The notes beneath the pieces were generated by a model, which did no database searches, was not told where the DNA came from, and saw only the letters and a program-made list of their open reading frames with translations. Positions 57,001-64,000 of a stretch of 64,000 nucleotides of DNA are shown in pieces. The position numbers and the translations under genes are program-made. The DNA comes from RHKX01 sp041393495 (lineage in GTDB: Bacteria > Actinomycetota > Thermoleophilia > Solirubrobacterales > 70-9): assembly GCA_041393495.1 (NCBI GenBank), contig JAWKKA010000002.1:147157-211156 (forward strand), written 5' to 3'. Position 1 is the stretch's first letter. Every line of letters begins with the position of its first letter.

Positions 57001-58125
57001 TCAACGGACGTCGAAGCCGCCGCCCGTCAACCGACCGATGTCGTTCTCGAGCCCGATCGCGAACAGGATCAGGACGAGAACGAAGCCGATCATCCCCGAG
57101 CGCTCCATGATCCGCAACGGCACCGGCTTGCCGCGGACCTTCTCGACGATCGCCCAGAAGATGTGGCCGCCGTCGAGGGGCAGGAACGGGAGCAGGTTGA
57201 TCAGGCCGAGCGAGAGGCTGATGACGGCCAGCACCCCGATCGCCTGCCGCGTGTCGAACTCGAAGCTCTGTCGCGTCACCTCGGTCGCGCCGACGACGCC
57301 GGAGATCTGGTCGCGGACCTCGGGGTTGAAGATGTTGGCGAACACCGTGGCGGTCTGCGAGGTCACGTACCAGAGCCGGTCGATCGCGAAGCTCGCCGCC
57401 TCGCCGGGCGGCACCGTCTCACGCTTCGCCTCGTAGCCGAAGCCGATCACCATCCGCGGCTCGACGGCGGGCTGGCCGGGCAGCTGCTCGGGGGCCTCGT
57501 AGACCGGCTTGACCCGGACCGTCAGCGGCTCGCCGCCGCGGATCACCTTCAGGGTCGCCGCGGTCGTCGCGGCGCAGCCGTCGGTCGGCTGGCCGGCACA
57601 GCGGTGGGTCGCGACCTGATCGCGGACGGCCTCGGCGAGCTGTGTCGGCGGCAGGCCGGCGACCCGCTTGCCGTCGATGGCGACGAGCTTGTCGCCGGGC
57701 TCGAGGACCTTGGCGGCCGGCAGGTCGGAGCTGACCGAGCCGACCGTGTTCGTCGGTCCCGTGTCGAGGCCGAACCCGACCGCGAGCGCGAAGAACAGGA
57801 CCAGGGCGAGGACGATGTTGACGAAGGGCCCGGCGGCGATCACGACGATCCGCTTCCAGACCGGCTGCCGGTAGTAGGCGCGCTCGGCGACCTCGGGAGG
57901 GATCTCCTCCTCGGGGTTCATCCCGGTGATCTTCACGAAGCCGCCGAGCGGGATTGCGCCGATCCCGTACTCGGTCTCGCCGCGGCGAACGGAGACGAGC
58001 TTCGGCGGGAAGAACAGGAAGAAGCGCTCGACGCGCATCCCGACCGCCTTCGCGGCCGTGAAGTGGCCCGCCTCGTGGAGGACCACGAGCATCGCGAACC
58101 CGGCGATCGCCAGCACCCAGCTCAT
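57001..58125 (-). CDS. rseP: Site-2 intramembrane metalloprotease RseP
   Basis: This encodes 374 residues from the ATG at 58125. The zinc motif is VVLHEAGHFTAAK (HEAGH at 17-21) in the first membrane helix; the second signature is NLLPFLPLDGGHIFWAIVEK near 320. A PDZ domain lies between (about 110-260: DLPAAKVLEPGDKLVAIDGKRVAG). Four membrane helices are visible. RseP cuts membrane-spanning anti-sigma factors or signal peptides. It starts inside the dxr stop (ATGA), the usual dxr-rseP coupling. It could act on membrane regulators such as the protein at 40640, but this is only a guess. Confidence 0.94.
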   Translation of the reverse strand: MSWVLAIAGFAMLVVLHEAGHFTAAKAVGMRVERFFLFFPPKLVSVRRGETEYGIGAIPLGGFVKITGMNPEEEIPPEVAERAYYRQPVWKRIVVIAAGPFVNIVLALVLFFALAVGFGLDTGPTNTVGSVSSDLPAAKVLEPGDKLVAIDGKRVAGLPPTQLAEAVRDQVATHRCAGQPTDGCAATTAATLKVIRGGEPLTVRVKPVYEAPEQLPGQPAVEPRMVIGFGYEAKRETVPPGEAASFAIDRLWYVTSQTATVFANIFNPEVRDQISGVVGATEVTRQSFEFDTRQAIGVLAVISLSLGLINLLPFLPLDGGHIFWAIVEKVRGKPVPLRIMERSGMIGFVLVLILFAIGLENDIGRLTGGGFDVR

Positions 58126-59288
58126 CGGCGTCCGCCGTCCGGCGCCGTCAGGAGCGCCGTCAGCTCCGCTTCCGCCCGGCCGCGGGCCTCGGCGTCGCAG
58201 TCGAACAGGTCGGCGAAGTGGGTCGGCGCCGGCGCCGGGACCGCCGCGAGCGTGCGCTCGACGACCTCGGGGATCGCGGTGAAGCGGATCGCGCCCGCCA
58301 GGAACGCGTTCACCGCGACCTCGTTGGCGGCATTGAGCACGCACGGGGCCATCCCACCCGCCTCGCCGGCCTCGCGGGCGAGGCGCAGGCACGGGAACGT
58401 CGCGACGTCCGGCTCCTCGAAGCTGAGCTCGCCGACCGCGGCGAGGTCGAGCGCCTCGACCGGAAGCTCGATCCGGTCCGGACCGAGGAGCGCGTAGGCG
58501 ATCGGGACCCGCATGTCCGGCTGGCCGAGGTGGGCAAGCATCGAGCCGTCGATCAGGGTGATCAGGGAATGGACCAGCGATTGCGGGTGGACGACGACGT
58601 CGATCCGCTCGTAGGGCACCGCGAAGAGATGATGGGCCTCGATCAGCTCGAGGCCCTTGTTCATCAGCGTCGCCGAGTCGATCGTGATCTTGCCGCCCAT
58701 CTCCCAGGTCGGGTGGGCGAGCGCCTCCTCGCGGCTGACGCCGCCGAGATCGGCGAGCCCCCGGAAGGGCCCGCCGGAGGCGGTGAGGACGAGGCGCTCG
58801 GCAGTCCCCGGGGGCTCCGAGCGCAGCAGCTGGTGGAGGGCCGAGTGCTCGGAGTCGACGGGGACGATCCGCGCCTCGGCCGCCTCCGCGAGCGCGGTCA
58901 CGAGCTCGCCGCCGACGACGAGGCTCTCCTTGTTGGCGAGCGCCAGCTCGATGCCCTCGCTGAGGGTCGCGATCGTCGGGCCGAGGCCGGCCGAGCCGAC
59001 GATCGCGTTGAGGACGACGTCGGGCTCGGAGCGGGCGATCAGCTCGCGGACGCCCTCCGCGCCGCCGAGGACGGTGCCCGTCCAGCCCGAGGCGCGGGCG
59101 GCGGCGGCGGCATCCTCATCGGCGAGCGCGACGGTGCGGACGCCGGCGGCGTCGGCACGCGAGAGCAGGCGCTCCCAGCTCGCATCGGCCGTCAGGCCCA
59201 CGATCCGAATCTCGCCCGAGCGCCCGGCAACGTCGATCGCCTGCTCGCCGATCGAGCCGGTGGCGCCGAGGATCAGCACGTCCTTCAC
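58122..59288 (-). CDS. dxr: 1-deoxy-D-xylulose-5-phosphate reductoisomerase Dxr
   Basis: This encodes 388 residues from a GTG at 59288 that follows TAAACT by 7 bases; the frame is open upstream. NADPH-binding is VLILGATGSIGEQAIDVA at the start. IVPVDSEHSALHQLL, RLVLTASGGPFRGL and GGKITIDSATLMNKGLELIEAHHLF hold substrate- and metal-binding residues (Asp, Glu, and the flexible loop). It converts DXP to MEP in the non-mevalonate isoprenoid pathway, shared with ispG. Its stop overlaps the start of rseP. Confidence 0.96.
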   Translation of the reverse strand: MKDVLILGATGSIGEQAIDVAGRSGEIRIVGLTADASWERLLSRADAAGVRTVALADEDAAAAARASGWTGTVLGGAEGVRELIARSEPDVVLNAIVGSAGLGPTIATLSEGIELALANKESLVVGGELVTALAEAAEARIVPVDSEHSALHQLLRSEPPGTAERLVLTASGGPFRGLADLGGVSREEALAHPTWEMGGKITIDSATLMNKGLELIEAHHLFAVPYERIDVVVHPQSLVHSLITLIDGSMLAHLGQPDMRVPIAYALLGPDRIELPVEALDLAAVGELSFEEPDVATFPCLRLAREAGEAGGMAPCVLNAANEVAVNAFLAGAIRFTAIPEVVERTLAAVPAPAPTHFADLFDCDAEARGRAEAELTALLTAPDGGRR

Positions 59289-59295
59289 GCGGGGG

Positions 59296-59301
59296 AGTTT
59301 A
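59296..59301 (-). promoter_or_regulatory. -10-like TAAACT before dxr
   Basis: TAAACT on the minus strand is followed by 7 bases and the GTG at 59288. It supports the GTG start. Confidence 0.45.
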
Positions 59302-59448
59302 GGAACGCCGGACGGCGGCCCCGTGCTGTGCCGCGCCGAACCTCGCCGCCGCACCGCATTCCGGGCCTCGCTCGCGGCGAGGTGAGGCGGTTCTTGCACC
59401 CGCGAGCTTCACCGCCCACGCCACCGCGGGCCCGACCCGCGGCGGTGC

Positions 59449-60678
59449 TCAGACGAGTGCGGCGACGCGGTCGAGGATCGCGTCGGCGACTTCGCGCTTG
59501 GTGCCGCGCGTCAGCCGTTCCTCGCGATCGCGGGTGACGATCGTGACCTCGTTGTCGGCGCTCTCGAAGCCGATCGTCGCGTCGGAGACGTCGTTGACGA
59601 CGATCGCGTCGATGCCCTTGCGCTCGAGCTTGGCGCGCGCCCGTCCGACGTAGTCGCCGCCGTGCTCGGCCGCGAACCCGATCAGGACCTGGCCGTCGCG
59701 CCGCGCGCCGGCGAGGCCGGCGAGGATGTCGGCGGTCGGCTCGAGCTGCAACGACATGCTTCCCTCCCGCTCGCGGGCGAGCTTGCCGGCGCTCGGCTCC
59801 GCGGGCCGGAAGTCGGCGACGGCGGCCGCCATCAGCAGCAGGTCGGCCTCGGCGAAGGCCGCGCGGGCGGCGGCCTCGAGGTCGGCGGCGCTGGTGACGT
59901 CGATCCGCTCGACGCCGGCGGCAACCGGGATGCCGACGTTGGCGGCGATCAGGGTGACGGCGGCGGCGCGCCGCGCCGCCGCCTCGGCGAGGGCGACGCC
60001 CATCCGGCCGCTCGAGCGGTTGCCGACGAAGCGGACCGGGTCGATCGGCTCCCGCGTGCCGCCGGCGGTGACGACGACCCGGCGGCCGGCGAAATCGGGC
60101 GCGGGCGCGGCCGCCGCGTCCTCGACCGCGGCGAGGATCGCGGGGGGCTCGGGCATCCGCCCGACTCCCTGCTCGCCGCGCGAGGCGAGATCACCCTCGC
60201 CCGGCTCGAGCACCTCGATGCCGCGCTCGCGGAGCGTCCGCACGTTGGCCTGCGTCGCCTCGGCCTCCCACATCCGCGCGTTCATGGCCGGGGCGACGAT
60301 CCGCGGCGCCGTGCAGGCGAGAAACGAAGTCGTCAGGAACGAGTCGCAGACGCCGGCGGCGAGCTTGGCGATCGTGTTCGCGGAGGCCGGCGCGACCGCG
60401 AAGGCGTCGGCCCGCTCGACCACGGCGAGGTGTGAGATCGGGTCGTGGGCGGGCATCTGCTCGCCCGGGTAGGTGCCGCGGAGCGGGTCGCGGCTGAACT
60501 CGTCGATGAGGACCGGGGCGCCGGTGATCCCCTCGAAGGTCGCCGGTCCGACGAATCGGCCCGCCGCGTCGGTCATCGTCACGCGGACGGCGTGGCCGGC
60601 CTGCGTCGCCTGCCGGGCCAGCTCGACCGCCTTGTAGGCGGCGATGCCGCCGCTGACGCCGATCAGGATTCTTGCCAC
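59449..60678 (-). CDS. coaBC: Bifunctional phosphopantothenoylcysteine synthetase/decarboxylase CoaBC
   Basis: This encodes 409 residues from a GTG at 60678. The N-terminal CoaC flavoprotein has ILIGVSGGIAAYKAVELAR, AVAPASANTIAKLAAG and RIVAPAMNARMWE with the FMN-binding and catalytic residues. The C-terminal CoaB ligase has VVVTAGGTREPIDPVRFVGN and NRSSGRMGVALAEAA near 215. Together they make 4'-phosphopantetheine from 4'-phosphopantothenate, CTP and cysteine in CoA synthesis. It lies 49 bases after rpoZ, the common rpoZ-coaBC arrangement. A GAGGAGG lies directly before the GTG. Confidence 0.95.
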   Translation of the reverse strand: MARILIGVSGGIAAYKAVELARQATQAGHAVRVTMTDAAGRFVGPATFEGITGAPVLIDEFSRDPLRGTYPGEQMPAHDPISHLAVVERADAFAVAPASANTIAKLAAGVCDSFLTTSFLACTAPRIVAPAMNARMWEAEATQANVRTLRERGIEVLEPGEGDLASRGEQGVGRMPEPPAILAAVEDAAAAPAPDFAGRRVVVTAGGTREPIDPVRFVGNRSSGRMGVALAEAAARRAAAVTLIAANVGIPVAAGVERIDVTSAADLEAAARAAFAEADLLLMAAAVADFRPAEPSAGKLAREREGSMSLQLEPTADILAGLAGARRDGQVLIGFAAEHGGDYVGRARAKLERKGIDAIVVNDVSDATIGFESADNEVTIVTRDREERLTRGTKREVADAILDRVAALV

Positions 60679-60727
60679 GGCCTCCTCAGATCTCTGCGGC
60701 CGCTTCGCGGAGCGGCTCCGGCAGGCG

Positions 60728-60958
60728 CTAGTGCCGGTACTCGTAGTTGATCTTGCCGGCGGCGAGCTCCTCGAGCGCGATCGTGAGGTAGTTGTCGCTG
60801 TCGGCCTCGACCATCGGCGGCGTGTGCTCCTCGTAGGTGCCTTCGCCGAGCGCCCGGTAGTAGCTGTTGAGCTGCCGGGCACGCTTGGCGGCGACCACGA
60901 CCGCCGTGTAATGCGAGTCGGTCTTCTCCATCAACTTGTCAACGCGGGGCTTGATCAT
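60728..60958 (-). CDS. rpoZ: RNA polymerase omega subunit
   Basis: This encodes 76 residues from the ATG at 60958; an in-frame start upstream at 60994 is less likely because TACACT lies 8 bases before 60958. The sequence MIKPRVDKLMEKTDSHYTAV, AKRARQLNSYY and ALEELAAGKINYEY matches RpoZ, which supports assembly of the polymerase beta' subunit. Position between gmk/mIHF and coaBC agrees with actinobacterial gene order. It is complete, though slightly short for the family (usually 80-110). Confidence 0.93.
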   Translation of the reverse strand: MIKPRVDKLMEKTDSHYTAVVVAAKRARQLNSYYRALGEGTYEEHTPPMVEADSDNYLTIALEELAAGKINYEYRH

Positions 60959-60966
60959 CGCGGGCC

Positions 60967-60972
60967 AGTGTA
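60967..60972 (-). promoter_or_regulatory. -10-like TACACT before rpoZ
   Basis: TACACT on the minus strand lies 8 bases before the ATG at 60958. Confidence 0.45.
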
Positions 60973-61136
60973 GGGCACGCGAGGAGCCGACCATGGCCGA
61001 CGTGCCGGCGGCGGCACGGCGCCTGCTGCCGACCGGCCGGCGCCGGTGAGCGGGTGGTCGGCACGGCGCCGCTGGCCGGCCGTCGCCATCGTCCGCCCGC
61101 TCCTGCCCCGGGGCTCCGGGAGCCGACGGCGCCCGC

Positions 61137-61694
61137 CTACTCCCCGAGCTTCGACCCGACGATCGCCGCCAGCTCCTCCGCGGCGCGTTCGACGTCGTCG
61201 TTGACGACGGTGTGCGGGAACTCGCCCTGTGCCTCGAGCTCCTGCTCGGCGACGGCGAGGCGGGCCGCGATCGTCTCCGGGTCGTCGGTGCCGCGGCCCT
61301 CGAGGCGGCGGCGGAGGTCGGCCGGTTCGGGAGGACCGATGAAGATCTGGACCGCCTCCGGCATCGTCGCCCGGATCTGGCGGGCGCCCTGGACCTCGAT
61401 CTCGAGGACGACCGGCGCGCCGCGGGCGATGCGCTCCTCGACCTCCGTCCTGAGGGTGCCGTAGCGATTGCCGCTGTAGGTCGCGTGCTCGAGGAACCGG
61501 CCGGCGGCGACGCGGCGGTCGAACTCCTCGCGGGCGAGGAAGTGGTAGTCGACGCCGTCGACCTCCCCGGCGCGGGGTGCCCTGGTCGTCGCCGAGGTCG
61601 AGAGCTCGAGCTCGGGCACGCGATCGCGAAGGGCCCTGATCAGGGTCCCTTTGCCGACGCCGGACGGGCCGGTGATGACGAAGACGGCCGACAC
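61137..61694 (-). CDS. gmk: Guanylate kinase
   Basis: This encodes 185 residues from a GTG that follows CACAAT by 6 bases. The P-loop is VFVITGPSGVGKGTLIRAL at 4-22. The GMP-binding part has STSATTRAPRAGEVDGVDYHF near 32-52 and FLEHATYSGNRYGT near 68. VVLEIEVQGARQIR and RRRLEGRGTDDPETI are the later strand and lid. It phosphorylates GMP to GDP. It lies 29 bases downstream of the mIHF gene, the classical actinobacterial mihF-gmk-rpoZ order. Confidence 0.96.
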   Translation of the reverse strand: MSAVFVITGPSGVGKGTLIRALRDRVPELELSTSATTRAPRAGEVDGVDYHFLAREEFDRRVAAGRFLEHATYSGNRYGTLRTEVEERIARGAPVVLEIEVQGARQIRATMPEAVQIFIGPPEPADLRRRLEGRGTDDPETIAARLAVAEQELEAQGEFPHTVVNDDVERAAEELAAIVGSKLGE

Positions 61695-61723
61695 GCCGCG
61701 ATTGTGACCGGCAGGGCGGCGGC

Positions 61724-62059
61724 TCAGCGGCGCCGCAGCAGGGCGACCAGCTCGTTACGCTGCCGACCCGACAGCCCGCCGATCGTCTTCGACGGCGAGA
61801 CCCGGCACTGGTTGAGGATCCTGTTCACCTTGACGCGGCCGTACTTCGGGACCGCGAGCATCATGTCGAAGACCTTCGCGGTCTCCAGATAGCCGGGAGG
61901 ATCGAGCAGCAGGCCCTCGATCTGGACCTTGCCCGCCTTGAGGTCGCGCTTCAGCTGTGCTCGCCGGGTCCGGATCTCGTTGGCCGCCTCGAGCGCTCTC
62001 ATGCGCTGGTCGTGGCTGCGCTCGGGAACGGATGTCGAGGACGAGGACGCGGGTGCCAT
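61724..62059 (-). CDS. mihF: Integration host factor, actinobacterial type (mIHF)
   Basis: This encodes 111 residues from the ATG at 62059 (an ATG at 62074 is possible). The protein is basic and helical: RALEAANEIRTRRAQLKRDL near 28-47, then KVFDMMLAVPKYGRVKVNRIL near 72-92 with the helix-turn-helix-type DNA-binding segment, and a SPSKTIGGLSGRQRNELV end. It is unrelated to HU/IHF of proteobacteria. It binds DNA without strict sequence preference and influences recombination and nucleoid structure. A TATGAT hexamer lies 10 bases before the ATG. Confidence 0.93.
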   Translation of the reverse strand: MAPASSSSTSVPERSHDQRMRALEAANEIRTRRAQLKRDLKAGKVQIEGLLLDPPGYLETAKVFDMMLAVPKYGRVKVNRILNQCRVSPSKTIGGLSGRQRNELVALLRRR

Positions 62060-62198
62060 CGGCGCGGCGATCATATACGGGCCCGGACGGCCTGCAAGCG
62101 GAATCGGCCCGATTCGGTCCGAATTCGCCTCAACCTCAACCCGAGGTCGAGGCGAGGGTCCCGATCCCCGTCACGGAGTTGGCGGAAATTACGGCCTT

Positions 62199-62339
62199 CC
62201 GGCGGCCACGGCCGCGATCACGGGGCTGCGGCCGCCGGCGGGGTCACGGTGCCCGGCGCCTCACGTGCCCCAGCGGCCGCGACCGAGCACGGTCCTGCGG
62301 CCGCCGGCGGGATCACGGTCCTGTGGCCGCCACGGGGGA
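62199..62339. repeat. Degenerate GGCCGCC-GATCACGGT repeats running into the pyrD stop
   Basis: A 25-base unit with GCGGCCGCCGGCGG and TCACGGT occurs at 62226-62250 and 62295-62319 with one mismatch. Weaker copies lie at 62199-62222 and 62321-62339, the last within the end of pyrD. Between the copies is CCCCAGCGGCCGCGACC, related to the core of the repeat at 39951-40076. Confidence 0.6.
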
Positions 62340-63215
62340 GTCGGCGTCGAGCGCCTGCAACTCGGCGCGGATCCGCTCGGCCGCGAGCGGGTCGCGGAAC
62401 GAGGCGGTGCCGACGGCGACGACGGATGCGCCGGCGCCGAGCAGCGCCGCCGCGTGCTCGCCCCGCTCGACGCCACCCATGCCGACGACCGGGATCTCGA
62501 CCGCAGCGGCGACGTCGGCGACCTGCTTCAGCGCGATCGTCCGCACCGCCGGGCCGGACAGGCCACCGCTGCCGGCCCCGAGCCAGCGAGCGCCGCCGGC
62601 GAGGATCGGCGCCGCCTTGATCGTGTTGATCAGGGCGACGGCATCGGCGCCACCCTGCTCGGCCGCGACCGCGATCGTGGCCGGCTCGGCGACGTTCGGC
62701 GTCAGCTTCACGATCAGCGGCTTCGCCGTCAGCGGTCGGAGCCCCCTCATCAGCGTCGCGGTCTCCCCCGGGTCCTCGCCGACGATCAGCCCGGAATGGA
62801 CGTTCGGGCAGGACACGTTCAGCTCGAGAGCACTCACCTCCGCGCGCCCGGCGACCGCATCGACGAGCGGCGCGAACTGCTCGGCGCTCGTCGCCATCAC
62901 CGAGACGATCAGCGGCGCCGGCAGCTCCGCGAGCGCCGGCAGGTCGGACTCGAGGAACCCGTCGAGCCCCTTGTTCGGCAGGCCGATCGAGTTGACCATC
63001 CCGGCCGGCTCCTCCCAGAGCCGTGGCGGCGGATTGCCGACCCGTGGAGCCGGCGTGATCGTCTTCGAGACGTAGGCGCTGAACGGGAAACGATCGAGGA
63101 GCTCGCCTCCGAACGCCCGACGGGCGGCGATCGCGTCGAAGGTCCCCGAGGCGTTGATGATCGGGTGCTCGAGCCCGATGCCGCAGAGCTCGACCGGGCC
63201 GGCGGGGGTGATCAT
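62313..63215 (-). CDS. pyrD: Dihydroorotate dehydrogenase, class 1B catalytic subunit
   Basis: This encodes 300 residues from the ATG at 63215. The FMN TIM barrel has NASGTFDAIAARRAFGGEL near 22-40, PRLWEEPAGMVNSIGLPN near 64, and ELNVSCPNVHSGLIVGEDP near 130 with the catalytic Cys of class 1 enzymes. VKLTPNVAEPATIAVAAEQG and VVGMGGVERGEHAA follow. It oxidises dihydroorotate to orotate. The upstream FNR/2Fe-2S gene (PyrK) is the partner that makes class 1B use NAD+. The last codons overlap a GC-rich repeat, so the C-terminus (DADSPVAATGP) is repeat-derived. Confidence 0.93.
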   Translation of the reverse strand: MITPAGPVELCGIGLEHPIINASGTFDAIAARRAFGGELLDRFPFSAYVSKTITPAPRVGNPPPRLWEEPAGMVNSIGLPNKGLDGFLESDLPALAELPAPLIVSVMATSAEQFAPLVDAVAGRAEVSALELNVSCPNVHSGLIVGEDPGETATLMRGLRPLTAKPLIVKLTPNVAEPATIAVAAEQGGADAVALINTIKAAPILAGGARWLGAGSGGLSGPAVRTIALKQVADVAAAVEIPVVGMGGVERGEHAAALLGAGASVVAVGTASFRDPLAAERIRAELQALDADSPVAATGP

Positions 63216-63256
63216 CGCCGCTTCCAAGCGGCGCAGCACGCAGCGGGCAGCCCGCT

Positions 63257-63321
63257 CGCTGCGCTCGCTCGCAGCGGGCGGAACCGAGCCGGAAGCTGCC
63301 TGCTGCCTGCTGCCTGCTGCC
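63257..63321. repeat. Inverted repeat and 7-base tandem repeat between pyrK and pyrD
   Basis: CGCTGCG and CGCAGCG form an inverted repeat at 63257-63276. Three exact TGCTGCC units (63301-63321) and a partial one at 63295 follow. They lie in the 109-base space between pyrK and pyrD. Confidence 0.5.
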
Positions 63322-63324
63322 GCC

Positions 63325-64000
63325 TCACCGGTGCCCCGCCCCGGCGACGAGCGCCGTCTCGATCGCGTCCGCCCGCACGACCGGGCCGTCGATGCAGAGC
63401 CGCGTGTAGCCGCCGCCGCGCAGCGGGATCGCGCATCCGAAGCAGGCCCCGTAGCCACAGGCCATCGGCGACTCCATCGCCAACTCCGCCGCGACGTCAC
63501 GTTCCTCGCAGAGCGCACGGACGGCCTCGAGCATCGCCGGCGGACCGCAGGCGTAGACGGCGGCGGTCGCGACGGAGTCGCCGGCGAGCATCCGCTCGAG
63601 CAGGTCGGTCACGTAGCCACGATGACCGGCGTGACCGTCCTCGCTGGCGAGCCGGACCTCCGAGCAGCGGAACAGCTCGAGCCCGCCCGAGTGGGCGCGG
63701 TCGCGAAAGCCGAGGAGCGAGCGCTCCGGAATCCCCCGAGCGGAGAGCGTCCGCCGCCAGAGCGCGAGCGGCGCCAAGCCGATCCCGCCAGCGACGAGGA
63801 TCGCCCCCGCCGCGGCCGGATTGAGCTCACGGGGCGTCGAGAAGGGCCTGCCGAGCGGGCCGGTCAGCATCAGCCCCTCGCCCGCGGTCAGCTCGGCGAG
63901 CCGCCGCGTCCCCGGCCCGACCTCCTCGAGCAGGAACGAAAGGCGCACCCCGTCGTCGGCCGCCGCGGCCGCCGCGACCGAGAAGGCCCGCGGCAGGAAC
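63325..64000 (-). CDS. pyrK: Dihydroorotate dehydrogenase electron-transfer subunit PyrK (N-terminal part cut by window edge)
   Basis: The frame continues past the right edge, so about 225 C-terminal residues are visible. LPRAFSVA near the edge is the FAD-binding RxxS-type motif of ferredoxin-NADP reductase folds, with GEGLMLTGPLGRPF next. ILVAGGIGLAPLALWRR is the NAD-binding site and VYACGPPAMLEAV the later nucleotide loop. A C-terminal [2Fe-2S] centre is held by ESPMACGYGACFGCAIPL and YTRLCIDGPV. This is the PyrK architecture, which couples PyrD to NAD+. It is transcribed towards pyrD. Confidence 0.93.
   Translation of the reverse strand, partial: FLPRAFSVAAAAAADDGVRLSFLLEEVGPGTRRLAELTAGEGLMLTGPLGRPFSTPRELNPAAAGAILVAGGIGLAPLALWRRTLSARGIPERSLLGFRDRAHSGGLELFRCSEVRLASEDGHAGHRGYVTDLLERMLAGDSVATAAVYACGPPAMLEAVRALCEERDVAAELAMESPMACGYGACFGCAIPLRGGGYTRLCIDGPVVRADAIETALVAGAGHR

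Noticed and set aside
1..64000. Insertion sequences, prophage, integrases or rRNA/tRNA genes
   Set aside because: No transposase, integrase or phage-type gene and no tRNA-like cloverleaf or rRNA sequence was recognised. Without a covariance-model search short RNAs could be missed.

Overview
The window is GC-rich, gene-dense chromosomal DNA with almost no AT-rich intergenic sequence. It most resembles a deep-branching actinobacterium of the Thermoleophilia/Solirubrobacterales type. This placement is an inference from gene content: an actinobacterial integration host factor beside gmk, a zinc-ribbon FHA protein with an FtsR-like MerR regulator and an RsiG-like protein, MurT/GatD, DapL, a WS/DGAT acyltransferase, and class III cyclases fused to alpha/beta-hydrolase domains. 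I saw no rRNA, tRNA, CRISPR array, prophage or insertion sequence. The sequence reads as core chromosome with a few accessory secreted and lipid genes.

Layout. 1-13.6 kb: recA (3' end)-recX-rny, a membrane-anchored cytochrome c, miaB-miaA, clpP, dapF, a secreted protein, dapL coupled to a hydrolase-cyclase, a HAD phosphatase, hflX-dut. 13.6-18.1 kb (minus strand): a tightly overlapping operon of methyltransferase, lipid kinase, murT, methyltransferase, gatD. 18.1-25.7 kb: cyclophilin lipoprotein, alpha/beta hydrolase, small PRC-like protein, membrane protein, carbonic anhydrase, sulfatase, yqgE, cnoX-ccdA. 25.7-38 kb: mostly surface or accessory genes (RCC1-type propeller, dinB, RlpA-like protein, WS/DGAT, antiporter, amidase-K+ channel, molybdoenzyme, secreted metalloprotease). 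38-43.8 kb: nadE, thioesterase, an orphan sigma-region-4/anti-sigma-like membrane protein, an alkyl-DHAP-synthase-like flavoenzyme and an SRPBCC protein. 43.8-48.2 kb (minus): GNAT-proS-pgsA, then rsiG-like-FHA-ftsR behind an internal consensus promoter. 48.4-64 kb: ispG, SMP-30-like, ettA, LOG protein-RNB nuclease-acyl-CoA ligase, dxr-rseP, rpoZ-coaBC, gmk-mIHF, pyrK-pyrD.

How the genes work together. Several modules serve the cell envelope: DapL and a DapF-like protein for diaminopimelate, MurT/GatD for lipid II amidation, IspG and Dxr for isoprenoids, a lipid kinase and PgsA for phospholipids, and the amidase and RlpA-like protein for wall turnover. YqgE, CnoX, CcdA and cytochrome c concern thiol and haem-protein biogenesis.

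The most notable signals are: a DapF homologue with both catalytic cysteines replaced by serine; a small RsiG-type protein with a near-complete c-di-GMP motif expressed from a TTGACC/TATAAT promoter overlapping a perfect palindrome; a single polypeptide joining a sigma-region-4-like helix-turn-helix to an anti-sigma-like domain, a membrane segment and an RskA-like exterior; a methyltransferase inserted between murT and gatD; and a window-wide pattern of TANNNT hexamers 6-9 bases before start codons, which predicts that many genes are transcribed leaderless. Several intergenic regions, mostly between convergent genes, hold short GC-rich repeats sharing a CCCCAGCGG-type core.
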